Both the position numbers and the translations under genes were made by a program. Under the pieces are notes generated by a model. That model did no database searches, had not been told where the DNA came from, and was given only the letters and a program-made list of their open reading frames with translations. Shown here piece after piece: positions 54,373 to 63,632 of a stretch of DNA of 64,000 nucleotides. Every line of letters begins with the position of its first letter. Position 1 is the stretch's first letter. The DNA comes from Clostridium saccharoperbutylacetonicum N1-4(HMT) (GTDB lineage: Bacteria > Bacillota > Clostridia > Clostridiales > Clostridiaceae), in the NCBI RefSeq assembly GCF_000340885.1, contig NC_020291.1, positions 3,843,001 to 3,907,000 of the forward strand, written 5' to 3'.

Positions 54373-54394
54373 AATTATACCTCCTATAATTTAA

Positions 54395-55567
54395 CTATAT
54401 TCTTGCTACTCCGCTTTCTTTAGCAGCCTTAGCTATTGCTTCTGCAACTTTTGCAGCTACATTTTTATCTAATGCACTTGGAATTACGTTATTTTCATTT
54501 AAGTCTTCGTCCTTAATATAATTAGCAATGGCATATGCTGCTGCTATTTTCATTTCTTCGTTTATTTCTTTTGCTCTAACATCAAGAGCACCTCTAAATA
54601 TTCCTGGGAAGGCCAATACATTATTTATTTGATTTGGAAAATCTGATCTTCCTGTTCCTATTACTCTTGCACCTGCTGCTTTTGCATCATCTGGCATTAT
54701 TTCTGGAGTTGGATTAGCCATTGCGAATAATATAGCATCTTTATTCATAGCTCTAACCATATCCTGACTTACTATTCCTGGTGCTGAAACTCCTATAAAT
54801 ACATCTGCTCCTACTAATGCATCAGCTAAGTTTCCCTTTACATTTTCAGGATTAGTTATTTTAGCTAATTCTTTTTTAGCATCATCTACATTTTCTATTC
54901 CTTCATATAAAATACCAACTTTATCGCAAGCAATTAGATTTTTAACTCCAGAGGATAATAAAAGTTTTGCTATTGAAGTTCCTGCAGCTCCAGCCCCATT
55001 TACTACTACTTTTATGTCTTCAAGTTTCTTATCAACTACTTTAAGAGCATTTATTACTCCAGCAAGTACTACTATTGCTGTCCCGTGCTGATCATCGTGG
55101 AATACAGGTATATCAAGAACTTTTTTTAACTTTTCTTCAACTTCAAAGCATCTAGGTGCTCCAATATCTTCTAAATTAATTCCTCCAAAGGTTGGAGCTA
55201 TTAATTTAACTACATTAACTATTTCATCTACATCTTTTGTATCAACTAATATTGGGAAAGCATCTACATCTGCAAATTCTTTAAAAAGTATTGCCTTTCC
55301 TTCCATTACGGGCATTCCAGCCATAGGCCCTATATCTCCAAGACCTAGTACAGCTGATCCATCTGTAACTACAGCAACTAGATTTCCTTTTGAAGTATAT
55401 TTGTATACGTTTTCTTGATCCTCATGAATTTTTCTACAAGGTTCTGCAACTCCTGGTGTATATGCTAAGCTTAAATCATCCCTAGTTTCAACTTTAACTT
55501 TTGATGTAACCGAAATTTTTCCTTGCTTCTCTTCATGTAATTTTAAACTTTCTTCAAAATAATTCAT
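54395..55567 (-). CDS. NAD(P)-dependent malic enzyme
   Basis: 390 residues after AGGAGATG. The short bacterial form: LSLAYTPGVAEPCRKI, VTDGSAVLGLGDIGP, VFHDDQHGTAIV for metal and substrate binding, and the nucleotide fold VNGAGAAGTSIAKLL. It decarboxylates malate to pyruvate with reduction of NAD(P). It is the first gene of a two-gene operon with the KdgT-family permease. The 388-nt upstream region (55568-55956) holds its promoter region. I could not identify a specific operator there. Confidence 0.93.
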   Translation of the reverse strand: MNYFEESLKLHEEKQGKISVTSKVKVETRDDLSLAYTPGVAEPCRKIHEDQENVYKYTSKGNLVAVVTDGSAVLGLGDIGPMAGMPVMEGKAILFKEFADVDAFPILVDTKDVDEIVNVVKLIAPTFGGINLEDIGAPRCFEVEEKLKKVLDIPVFHDDQHGTAIVVLAGVINALKVVDKKLEDIKVVVNGAGAAGTSIAKLLLSSGVKNLIACDKVGILYEGIENVDDAKKELAKITNPENVKGNLADALVGADVFIGVSAPGIVSQDMVRAMNKDAILFAMANPTPEIMPDDAKAAGARVIGTGRSDFPNQINNVLAFPGIFRGALDVRAKEINEEMKIAAAYAIANYIKDEDLNENNVIPSALDKNVAAKVAEAIAKAAKESGVARI

Positions 55568-55956
55568 TTAAAACATCTCCTCTATATTTAAACATTTACA
55601 TTTAATATTTTGTTGTTGTGTTTGGTGTAACTAGATAATATCATTTTGTCTGAAAATTTAAAATATTAAGCAACTTTAAAAGGTATTTTGTTAATTAAGA
55701 ATACTTTGTGTATATTTTAACAATCTTATCAACCCTTTGTTTATGATACTTTTCACCATAACTGATAAATAATTTAAATTTAATTATTTTATTTTTTAAA
55801 TAGTACTAAGTAAAAATTATATCAGGTTTGACATATAATTTTTCTCCTTTAAATATATTTATAATATAAGATTTTCACTAGTACTATTCTTTCACTAACA
55901 TTTTATTTTCAGAATTTTTACCATCTGCATTATATTTATACATGGAGGTTACTTAA

Positions 55957-56505
55957 TTGAATAATACTATTTTTAAGCCTTTTATTTGGTTTCTTCTAGG
56001 AATTCCTTTTATTTTTTTATTAGGCTCCTTTATGCACTTTGCATATGATTTAAGTGGCAAATCAACTTTAATAGGAATTTTTGCACCTGTTAATGAAAGC
56101 ATTTGGGAACATTTAAAATTATCTGTATATCCAACCTTTGCTTGGTTTATCTTGGGTTACTTACTATTTGAAAGCAAAATAAATATATATAACTGGTTCA
56201 CAAGTTGTTTAGTATCAGTAATTATGAGTGCTTTAATCGTAGTATGCTTTTACTATACTTACACTGGAGCTTTAGGCATCCACTCTTTATTTCTCGATAT
56301 ATTTTCACTTTTTCTAGGCATCTTAATTGCACAATGCTTAGCTTTTCATATTTATACCTATGGAAATACGAATACATTAGTATTTATTATATCTTTAATT
56401 TTAAGCTTTATAATATTTATTACTTTTACAAAATTCACTTTTTCTCCACCTAAATTCCCTATATTTATGGACCCGGTGACTAAACAATATGGAATTCAAA
56501 AATAA
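55957..56505 (+). CDS. DUF6512-like membrane protein
   Basis: 182 residues from a TTG after TGGAGG. About five transmembrane helices. The motif FAPVNESIWEHLKL after helix 1 is, as I recall, the signature of DUF6512-type proteins. Function unknown. A single gene with a perfect 19-bp terminator. Confidence 0.78.
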   Translation: MNNTIFKPFIWFLLGIPFIFLLGSFMHFAYDLSGKSTLIGIFAPVNESIWEHLKLSVYPTFAWFILGYLLFESKINIYNWFTSCLVSVIMSALIVVCFYYTYTGALGIHSLFLDIFSLFLGILIAQCLAFHIYTYGNTNTLVFIISLILSFIIFITFTKFTFSPPKFPIFMDPVTKQYGIQK

Positions 56506-56550
56506 GACAACCTATATCTTATCTTTTCATAAGATATAGGTTGTCTTATT
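56504..56550 (+). terminator. Terminator of the DUF6512-like gene
   Basis: A perfect 19-bp stem (56504-56522 with 56529-56547; arms begin AAGACAACC and end GGTTGTCTT) with a 6-nt loop, directly overlapping the stop codon. ATTTAT follows. Confidence 0.82.
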
Positions 56551-56564
56551 TATACTTTCTAATT

Positions 56565-57049
56565 ATAGATATCCCAATTAATAATCAAACTTATAAATGG
56601 AATATACATGCATCTTTGAGAAATTATAATCGTAACACTACACTAGAAATCAGATACATTTTTCTGGAAGCAGGCATGTGAAATTGAGCTGTTGAAGGTT
56701 GTTAAGCAGAGAACCCAAATCTGTGATTTGGTGTGAATCGCTTACTCAGCGAACGAACGTAAGTCGAGTTTCCTCTATGGCTTGTTTCATTTAAGCTTGT
56801 CCAAAAGTGAATGTCCAAAAAGTAAGTGTCCAAATTTTATATTTGGAAACACGAACTTTCTCCCTGGAGCTTTTATATTTGGAAACATGAACTTTCTCCT
56901 TGGGGATTTTACATCTGGAACACGCTGAAATAACTACAAGCCGCCATTTAGAACCTTCCAGCGAAAATTTCACTAGTCCTGTGGAAGATAAATGCATTTG
57001 ATTTCGGTAATTTTCGCATAAGTCTAATTCTCGCTTTGGATATCTCTAT
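56565..57049 (-). repeat. R7: expanded 485-bp palindromic element
   Basis: ATAGATATCCCAA to TTGGATATCTCTAT with the usual arms. The core is enlarged by about 170 bp. It includes a near-duplicate (ATTTGGAAACACGAACTTTC and ATTTGGAAACATGAACTTTC) and repeated GTCCAAA units. Its end supplies the TAG (57046-57048) of the chemoreceptor gene. Confidence 0.87.
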
Positions 57050-59064
57050 ATTTTAAATTTGTTTACTGTATCTTTTAAAGTTTCAACAAGTCGATCTAAT
57101 CTATTTGCTGTTTCTCCAATTTGATGTATATAAGCTGTCTGTTCTTCATTTGCAGCTGTTACTTCTTCTGTTGCTGCTGAATTTTCTTCTGTTACTGCTG
57201 CCACATTATTTATTACATCACTTGTTGTATTAGCTTTATTTGACATTTCTTTTGTAGCTTGAGACACTTCTTCAACAATAGAACTAATTTTATTAAAGGT
57301 GTTTTCAATTTGCCCAAAATTTTCACCAACTAAAGTTGCAACCTCAACTCCATGCACTACATTACTTGTACCACTATCCATTTGTTCTGCAATATTTTGA
57401 ATTTGGGTTTGAATTCCATTTATTAAAGCAGCTATTCTATTCGAAGCTTCACTTGATTCTTCTGCTAAAGTTCTGACTTCTTCAGCAACAACTGCAAAGC
57501 CTTTCCCTTGTTCACCAGCTCTTGCAGCTTCAATAGCAGCATTTAAAGCTAATAGATTTGTTTGCTCTGCTATATCCTTAATTACAAACACTATTTGTCC
57601 AATCTCTTTAGATTTTTCTAATAATTCTCTAGCTTCTTCAACATTAGCTTTATTAGTTGAAGCTATAATTTGAATACTTTCAATTGCTTCCTTAACTCCT
57701 TTCGCCCCAGAGCTACTTACTTTTTTAGAATCTTCCACCATTTCCGTCATATGACCATACTTTGCTGTAACTTCACTTATCTTATCAACAAGTTCTTCTG
57801 TTGCTGTAGAAGCTTTACCAGCACTTTCTGCTTGTGCAACAGCACCAGAAGCTATTTCCTGCATACTCTTTGACACTTCATCAGTTCCTCTTAAAGACTC
57901 CTCTGTTGCTACAATCAAGTTGCTTGATAAGTTACTTACTTCATTAGCCGAATCACTTATTGCACCTATCATTTCCTTTAATTTACTTGTTGTATTGTTT
58001 AAACTTCGTCCAACCTTTCCAATTTCATCATTTGATTTTAACTCTAATTGCACTGTAAGATTACCAGCTGCAATTTCTTCTGAAAACTCTGATAATCTTC
58101 TTAATGGCGCTGTAATTCTTTTAGCAACTAATATTATGATTCCTGCAATTAAAATTACAATAACAACAGTTATTAAAAGAAGTGTTGTCATAAGTTTATT
58201 AGAAGCTGCTAATAATTCGTCCTCTGAAACTACACTTGCTAAACTCCATCCTGATAAAGGTACTTTATTATAAAAAGCAATATATTTCTCGGTACCTTGA
58301 TTAAAAGTAAATGTTCCTGTGTCAGTTTGAAGCATCTTATTTCCTAGTTCTTTTACATTAGAATCTTCAGCATCAGCTATTTTAGCTTTCATAACCAAAG
58401 ATTCATCAGGATTAACAATGAATGTACCATCTTGACCAATTAATAAACTATATCCTTTTTCTCCAAATTTAAAAGCTTTAATCTTATCTTGAATATAGGC
58501 TAAATTTACTCCAGATATCATTGTACCAATTGATTTATTTTGTTCATTTTTAATAGGGGCTCCAATAACTACTAGTGCTTTACCAGTTCCCTTTGATATA
58601 ACAGGATTTGAAATAACAAAAGATGCCCCACTCATAAGAGTTTTATACCAAGGTTTTTCTGCCACATCTCCGTTAACAAAATTTCCATTTGCATACTGAG
58701 CTCTCGATTTCCCATCATTATTGAATAATGTTGCTGCCGCGTTATCATACTCTCCAGGATATTCTTTTTCAAAGGCTTTAATTCTATCAGAATTAAATTT
58801 ATCTACTGATGCAATATCAGTTTCAATGGCCTTTGCTGTAGGCATATTGGTTGAATTTCTTACTTCAAGAAGCTTTCCTTCAAGCCAACCATTAACATTT
58901 TCAGACATAGTTTTTGTTTCTACTGCCTTATCATTAATAACTTCTGTTCTTATAGTTTGTCTAAATTGGTAAATTGCAGTTATGCTTAAGACTAACATTC
59001 CAATTATTACTATAGGTAAAACACTTACCAATAATTTCATTTTAAAAGATAACTTTTTCCACAT
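57046..59064 (-). CDS. Methyl-accepting chemotaxis protein (dCache type)
   Basis: 672 residues from the ATG at 59064 after GGGGGG. TM1 (about 9-31), an extracytoplasmic double-Cache domain (about 35-290) with PWYKTLMSG and [13 protein letters not shown]2 (about 293-315), HAMP (316-370), and a methylation/signalling domain with the hairpin tip [20 protein letters not shown]. dCache receptors usually bind amino acids or carboxylates. The stop codon lies in the R7 terminus, so the last residues (NKFKI) sit at the insertion boundary. Confidence 0.92.
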   Translation of the reverse strand: MWKKLSFKMKLLVSVLPIVIIGMLVLSITAIYQFRQTIRTEVINDKAVETKTMSENVNGWLEGKLLEVRNSTNMPTAKAIETDIASVDKFNSDRIKAFEKEYPGEYDNAAATLFNNDGKSRAQYANGNFVNGDVAEKPWYKTLMSGASFVISNPVISKGTGKALVVIGAPIKNEQNKSIGTMISGVNLAYIQDKIKAFKFGEKGYSLLIGQDGTFIVNPDESLVMKAKIADAEDSNVKELGNKMLQTDTGTFTFNQGTEKYIAFYNKVPLSGWSLASVVSEDELLAASNKLMTTLLLITVVIVILIAGIIILVAKRITAPLRRLSEFSEEIAAGNLTVQLELKSNDEIGKVGRSLNNTTSKLKEMIGAISDSANEVSNLSSNLIVATEESLRGTDEVSKSMQEIASGAVAQAESAGKASTATEELVDKISEVTAKYGHMTEMVEDSKKVSSSGAKGVKEAIESIQIIASTNKANVEEARELLEKSKEIGQIVFVIKDIAEQTNLLALNAAIEAARAGEQGKGFAVVAEEVRTLAEESSEASNRIAALINGIQTQIQNIAEQMDSGTSNVVHGVEVATLVGENFGQIENTFNKISSIVEEVSQATKEMSNKANTTSDVINNVAAVTEENSAATEEVTAANEEQTAYIHQIGETANRLDRLVETLKDTVNKFKI

Positions 59065-59282
59065 TTTAAGCTTCCCCCCATTATGCAATTTTTTATGACA
59101 TGCGAAAATAAAATAAAGTAATTGTCATATCGATTTTATCATATTCGAAATACATTTTCTACAATTTTAGCCATAGCAAATCAAATATTGTTAATTATTT
59201 TAAATTTCCCATTAAAATCTTTCATTCTTCGACTTGTATTTCAAGTTAAATCTTAATAATTATTGTTATATTTCTGTTAATA

Positions 59283-59312
59283 TTGTAAAGTCTGTACAGA
59301 AATTGATATAAT
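59283..59312 (+). promoter_or_regulatory. Promoter with internal palindrome, MocR gene
   Basis: TTGTAA (59283-59288), an 18-nt spacer, then TATAAT (59307-59312) with a TGn extension. The spacer contains the palindrome TCTGTACAGA (59291-59300), a possible operator for autoregulation. Confidence 0.65.
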
Positions 59313-59350
59313 ACTAATGATAATTTCTTAAGGAGAGAGGTGCTCAGACA

Positions 59351-60823
59351 TTGATATTTTCTAATCTTGTTGTAAAAAAAGATGAACCAATATATCTTCA
59401 AATAGAAAAACATATCAAACAAGGAATAAAAAATGGAGAATTAAAAAAACATAGTAAACTTCCTTCTACACGAGAGGTTAGTAAATTTTTAAATATAAGC
59501 AGGAATTCAGTTATTTCTGCTTATGAAGAACTTGAAAGTATGGGGATAATTATTACCAAAAGAGGTATAGGCACTTTCGTTTTGATTGAAGGTGAAAATG
59601 AAAATTATGAATATAATGTTGATTATATTGAACGAATAAATGCATATGGAGACACTTTAAAAAAATTTGATATTGTAAAAAGTGAACTTCCATATAAAAA
59701 AGGTATGATATCTTTTAAATCCATTTCTCCTGAGAGTCATCTTTTTAATCTTGATGATTTTAAAAGATCATTCTTAGATGCTTGGGCATATGAAGGTGCT
59801 AATTTACTTAATTATGGATATGCTAAGGGTTATAAACCTTTAATTGATTATTTCTTAGAGTACATGAAAGAAAAGCAGATTAATACTATTAATAAAGATA
59901 TATTAATAACAAATGGATTTACTGAAGCTTTTGATATAGTTATAAGTTCTTTAACTAATAAAGGTGACACAATTATATGTGAAGAACCAACACATAATAC
60001 TGCTTTAAAGATAATGAAAGCTTATGGCCTTAATATTGTTCAAGTTAAAATGGACAAAGAAGGCTTAAATATAAAGTCTCTTGAAGAAGCATTAAGTAAT
60101 CACAACCCCAAATTTGGATATTTAATCCCATCATATAATAATCCAACTGGTATAGTTACGAAGACCGAACGCAGGAAAGAAATTTATAAACTTTTCCGTA
60201 AATTTTCTGTTCCTATAATAGAGGATGGGTTTAACGAAGAATTATTATATACCAGTTCTCCTATTGATCCAATTGCATCCTTATGTGGTAGTGGTAATGG
60301 AGTGATATACATTGGAAGCCTTTCAAAAATTCTATTTCCAGGACTAAGAATTGGATGGATATTAGCTGATGATAAACTGGTAGATATTTTAGAAAGTGTA
60401 AAACGTGGTAAAAATATTCATTCTTCCTTTCTTGACCAAAGTGCTTTTTATTATTATTTAAAAAGTGGAGCCTTTAACAGATATGTTAAAAATGTTAGAA
60501 AATACTATCGCGATAAATACAATCTTGTAGTGAATTTGGTAGAGAAATATATTCCATATGAATATATCACTGGAGAAGGCGGTCTTCATATCTTTGTAAA
60601 ATTAAAAAATAATTTAGACGCACGCAAACTTTTAGATTTATGTTATAAAGATAATGTTCTATTTATGCCTGGAGATATTTTTTACGAAAATATGCAAAAT
60701 ACTTCTAAATTTATTACTGGAAATGATACTTTTAGAATTGGTTTTGGAAGAGTAACTGATGAAGATATTGAAAAAGGAATTAAAATTATAGGTAAGAATA
60801 TACGCTTACTTACAAAAGCTTAA
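59351..60823 (+). CDS. MocR/PdxR-family regulator (GntR HTH plus aminotransferase fold)
   Basis: 490 residues from a TTG 10 nt after GAGAGG. The N-terminal GntR winged helix (residues 12-78, with LPSTREVSKFLNISRNSVIS) is joined to a fold-type I aminotransferase-like domain (about 115-485). The PLP Lys lies in YIGSLSKILFPGLRIGW; SYNNPTG and EDGFNEELL are further PLP-pocket motifs. MocR proteins use PLP or its adducts to control vitamin B6, GABA or amino-acid genes. The target is not visible here. Confidence 0.9.
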   Translation: MIFSNLVVKKDEPIYLQIEKHIKQGIKNGELKKHSKLPSTREVSKFLNISRNSVISAYEELESMGIIITKRGIGTFVLIEGENENYEYNVDYIERINAYGDTLKKFDIVKSELPYKKGMISFKSISPESHLFNLDDFKRSFLDAWAYEGANLLNYGYAKGYKPLIDYFLEYMKEKQINTINKDILITNGFTEAFDIVISSLTNKGDTIICEEPTHNTALKIMKAYGLNIVQVKMDKEGLNIKSLEEALSNHNPKFGYLIPSYNNPTGIVTKTERRKEIYKLFRKFSVPIIEDGFNEELLYTSSPIDPIASLCGSGNGVIYIGSLSKILFPGLRIGWILADDKLVDILESVKRGKNIHSSFLDQSAFYYYLKSGAFNRYVKNVRKYYRDKYNLVVNLVEKYIPYEYITGEGGLHIFVKLKNNLDARKLLDLCYKDNVLFMPGDIFYENMQNTSKFITGNDTFRIGFGRVTDEDIEKGIKIIGKNIRLLTKA

Positions 60824-60841
60824 TGGCTTGTTTTAAAAAGC

Positions 60842-60880
60842 AGATCAGCTATACCTAATAATATTTAGTATAGCTGATCT
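60842..60880 (+). terminator. Hairpin after the MocR gene
   Basis: AGATCAGCTATAC (60842-60854) pairs perfectly with GTATAGCTGATCT (60868-60880). It lacks a long T-run and directly precedes R8. Confidence 0.6.
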
Positions 60881-60887
60881 AATACAT

Positions 60888-61201
60888 ATAGATATCCAAA
60901 TTAATATTCAAACTTATAAATGGATTATGTATGCATTTTCGAGAAATTATAATCGTAACACTACACTAGAAATTAGATACATTTTGCTGGAAGCAGGCAT
61001 GTGAAATTGAGCTGATGATGGTTATTAGTGGAAGGTTGTTTCATTTTCTGCTTGTCATAAATTTACTTTAGGAACATGCAGAAATGGGTGCAACCTTCCA
61101 CTTAGAACCTTCCAGCGAAAATTTCACTAGTCCTGTGGAAGATAAATGAATCTGATTTCGGTAATTGTTGCATAACTCTAATTCTCGCTTTGGATATCCA
61201 T
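60888..61201 (-). repeat. R8: full-length palindromic element, core type B
   Basis: ATAGATATCCAA to TTGGATATCCAT. Arms GAAATTAGATACATT / AATGAATCTGATTTC. Core GTGGAAGGTTG / CAACCTTCCAC. It lies 22 nt 3' of the response-regulator gene in sense orientation, and also behind the MocR terminator on the other side. Confidence 0.88.
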
Positions 61202-61223
61202 ATTTATAAATATTGAAGTTCAT

Positions 61224-61628
61224 TTATTTTTTGCCTTTTGTAAAGTTTAATTTTTCCATAACATTTTCTAATTTTTTTATATCTATAGGCTTTGCCGCAT
61301 AAACTTCACATCCACTATCAAAAGAACTTTTAACAATTTCTGCATCATTTAGCGCTGTTGTCATTATTATTTTTACTTTACTATCTCCTTCAATATTCCT
61401 CTGTCTTTCTATTTCCCTTATAGTTTTCAGAACTTTTACGCCATCTACTTTAGGCATCATAATATCTAAACATATTAAATCATATGGTTCTCCATCATCC
61501 AATGCAATCATAAATGCATCTAAACCTTCCATTCCATCTACAGTAACATCACATCCTCCATATTCAGACATAACCTTATATAAGAATTTTCTACTTGATA
61601 AATCATCTTCTACTATTAATATTTTCAT
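61224..61628 (-). CDS. Stand-alone CheY-like response regulator
   Basis: 134 residues after AGGGGAG, comprising a receiver domain only: LIVEDDLSS, phospho-acceptor Asp in LICLDIMMPKVDG, and the conserved Thr/Lys late in the domain (TTALND, YAAKPID). There is no output domain, so it acts as a phosphorelay or CheY-type effector. It lies 74 nt downstream of a hybrid kinase gene. Confidence 0.92.
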   Translation of the reverse strand: MKILIVEDDLSSRKFLYKVMSEYGGCDVTVDGMEGLDAFMIALDDGEPYDLICLDIMMPKVDGVKVLKTIREIERQRNIEGDSKVKIIMTTALNDAEIVKSSFDSGCEVYAAKPIDIKKLENVMEKLNFTKGKK

Positions 61629-61702
61629 AAAACCACTCCCCTGTGCATTATTTCTTAATTAACTATTCAAAAGAACAACAACAATTATGTAAATCTTTTA
61701 TC

Positions 61703-63598
61703 TTAGTTTTTCTTTTGCAGTATAGTAAGAATTTTATCTATATTAGTTTTTATTCCACTATCATCTTGTTTTCTTGCTGCAAGTTCAATTTTAAAAGCTA
61801 ATGTTTTTATTTGATTTAGATTTTTTGCTTCACATTCTATTTTAATATTATGAGCAATTTTTTCAATTTCAAAATAATTTACCACTTTGTTATTCTTTTC
61901 ATTAAAATATGAATTTAATTTAACTAATTCATCTAGTAACTGCCTCTTATTAACTTCAATGTCTTCAATTGAATCTTCCTGGCTATATAATTTAGGTTTT
62001 AAATAATCTTGAACTATATTTACTTGATCACTCCTTAAATAGTCCTCAATCTTTTTTAATATTCTACCTAATTCATTAATATCAACAGGCTTAGATATAT
62101 AATCATCCATACCTTGTGATAAAAATTTTTCTTTATCACCCTTTAGTGCATATGCAGTGGTCGCAATAATAGGAGTATGAATTCCCAATTCCTTTTCATT
62201 GCATCGAATAATTTTAACAGTTTCTACTCCGTCCAATTCTGGCATTTGTATATCCATTAAAATTATATCAAATCTATTATCGTCAAGTAATTTTAAAGCT
62301 TCCACACCGTTAGATGCAATTTTTATTTTTTCATATCCCAATTCCTTTAACATTTTCTTAATTACTAATTTGTTTATACTATTATCCTCTACTAACAATA
62401 TACTCTCTTCTTTTTCATCACAATTAGATACTGAATTAATTGTTGAATCTAATTTTTCCTCTTTAGCTTCTTCTAATTTAATCGTAAAATAAAATCTGCT
62501 GCCAATTCCTTTTTGACTATCAACCTTAATCTCTCCTCCCATTAAATTAACAAGCTTTTGAGAAATTGCTAATCCAAGGCCAGTCCCTCCATATTTTCTT
62601 GTTATAGATCCATCTACTTGTGAAAAACTTTTAAAAAGTAATTTCATTTCATCTTTGCTAATTCCAATTCCCAAATCTTCTACAGCAAATTCAATTTCAC
62701 AAAAATTCTTAGTCCTGCCAACTTCTTTAACTTCTATTAATACAAATCCTTTCTCAGTAAATTTAACAGCATTTGATATTAAATTGTTTAACACTTGACT
62801 TAATCTATGCAAGTCGCCTATTAAAATTTCAGGAATTTTTTCATCAATATCATAATGTATTTCTATGTACTTTTGATTAGCTTTTGGAATATTTGTGTAT
62901 ACAACGTTTTTTATTAATTCATCTAATTTAAAGTCTATATGCTCTATTGACACTTTTTCAGCTTCAATTTTTGATAAATCTAAAATATTATTTATTAGAG
63001 ACAATAAACTATGGGCACAATTTTTTACAATATTTAGATTTTCCCTTTGTTCACTTGACAGATTTGACGCCAGTGTTAAATCTGTCATACCTATTATCCC
63101 ATTTAAAGGAGTTCTTATTTCATGGCTCATATTTGCCAAAAATTCACTTTTTGCTTTATTGGCTGAATCCGCCGCTTTCGAAAGTCTAATAAGCTCTTCA
63201 TTCCTTTCTTTATATTCCGTAATATCAGTAAATCCAACAATCACTTGATCTTCTCCAAAATTTTTTATTGGAATTGTTTGGATTTTAAACCACGCTTTTT
63301 TAGATAAATTATTTTGTATTACATTAATTTCAACTTCTTCATCCTCACTAGGTTTTAACGTTCTAATTGTCTCCATAACTATCTGCCTTAACCTACAATT
63401 TAAACATTCTTTACTTTTACCACATCCATGTTTTGAGTTGAAACAATTTATATAATATCCTGGCCCCTCATCATCATTTTCGCTAATATTTTGTGAACTT
63501 AAATTATTATATTTAACATCCATATTTTTATCAACAATAATTACTAATAGAGCTAAATGGCTAATAATAGTATCTAGAGCAATTTTCTCAAATCTCAA
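61703..63598 (-). CDS. Hybrid histidine kinase (PAS-HisKA-HATPase-REC)
   Basis: 631 residues from a TTG with a weak ribosome site. No membrane segment, so it is cytoplasmic. A PAS-like domain (about 8-135) carries an unusual Cys cluster (CFNSKHGCGKSKECLNCR) that could bind metal, haem or an Fe-S centre. Then HisKA with ANMSHEIRTPLNGIIGM, HATPase with NLISNAVKFTEKG and GGTGLGLAIS, a receiver with ILMDIQMPELDG, and a helical C-terminus of about 100 residues. It may form a relay with the CheY-like protein next door and take input from the chemoreceptor gene 34 nt upstream. Confidence 0.92.
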   Translation of the reverse strand: MRFEKIALDTIISHLALLVIIVDKNMDVKYNNLSSQNISENDDEGPGYYINCFNSKHGCGKSKECLNCRLRQIVMETIRTLKPSEDEEVEINVIQNNLSKKAWFKIQTIPIKNFGEDQVIVGFTDITEYKERNEELIRLSKAADSANKAKSEFLANMSHEIRTPLNGIIGMTDLTLASNLSSEQRENLNIVKNCAHSLLSLINNILDLSKIEAEKVSIEHIDFKLDELIKNVVYTNIPKANQKYIEIHYDIDEKIPEILIGDLHRLSQVLNNLISNAVKFTEKGFVLIEVKEVGRTKNFCEIEFAVEDLGIGISKDEMKLLFKSFSQVDGSITRKYGGTGLGLAISQKLVNLMGGEIKVDSQKGIGSRFYFTIKLEEAKEEKLDSTINSVSNCDEKEESILLVEDNSINKLVIKKMLKELGYEKIKIASNGVEALKLLDDNRFDIILMDIQMPELDGVETVKIIRCNEKELGIHTPIIATTAYALKGDKEKFLSQGMDDYISKPVDINELGRILKKIEDYLRSDQVNIVQDYLKPKLYSQEDSIEDIEVNKRQLLDELVKLNSYFNEKNNKVVNYFEIEKIAHNIKIECEAKNLNQIKTLAFKIELAARKQDDSGIKTNIDKILTILQKKN

Positions 63599-63632
63599 TT
63601 TAATTATTCACCAACCTTATTCTAATTCATTA

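Noticed and set aside
56791..56997. A 68-residue minus-strand frame
   Set aside because: It lies wholly inside repeat R7, and its content follows the palindromic arms.
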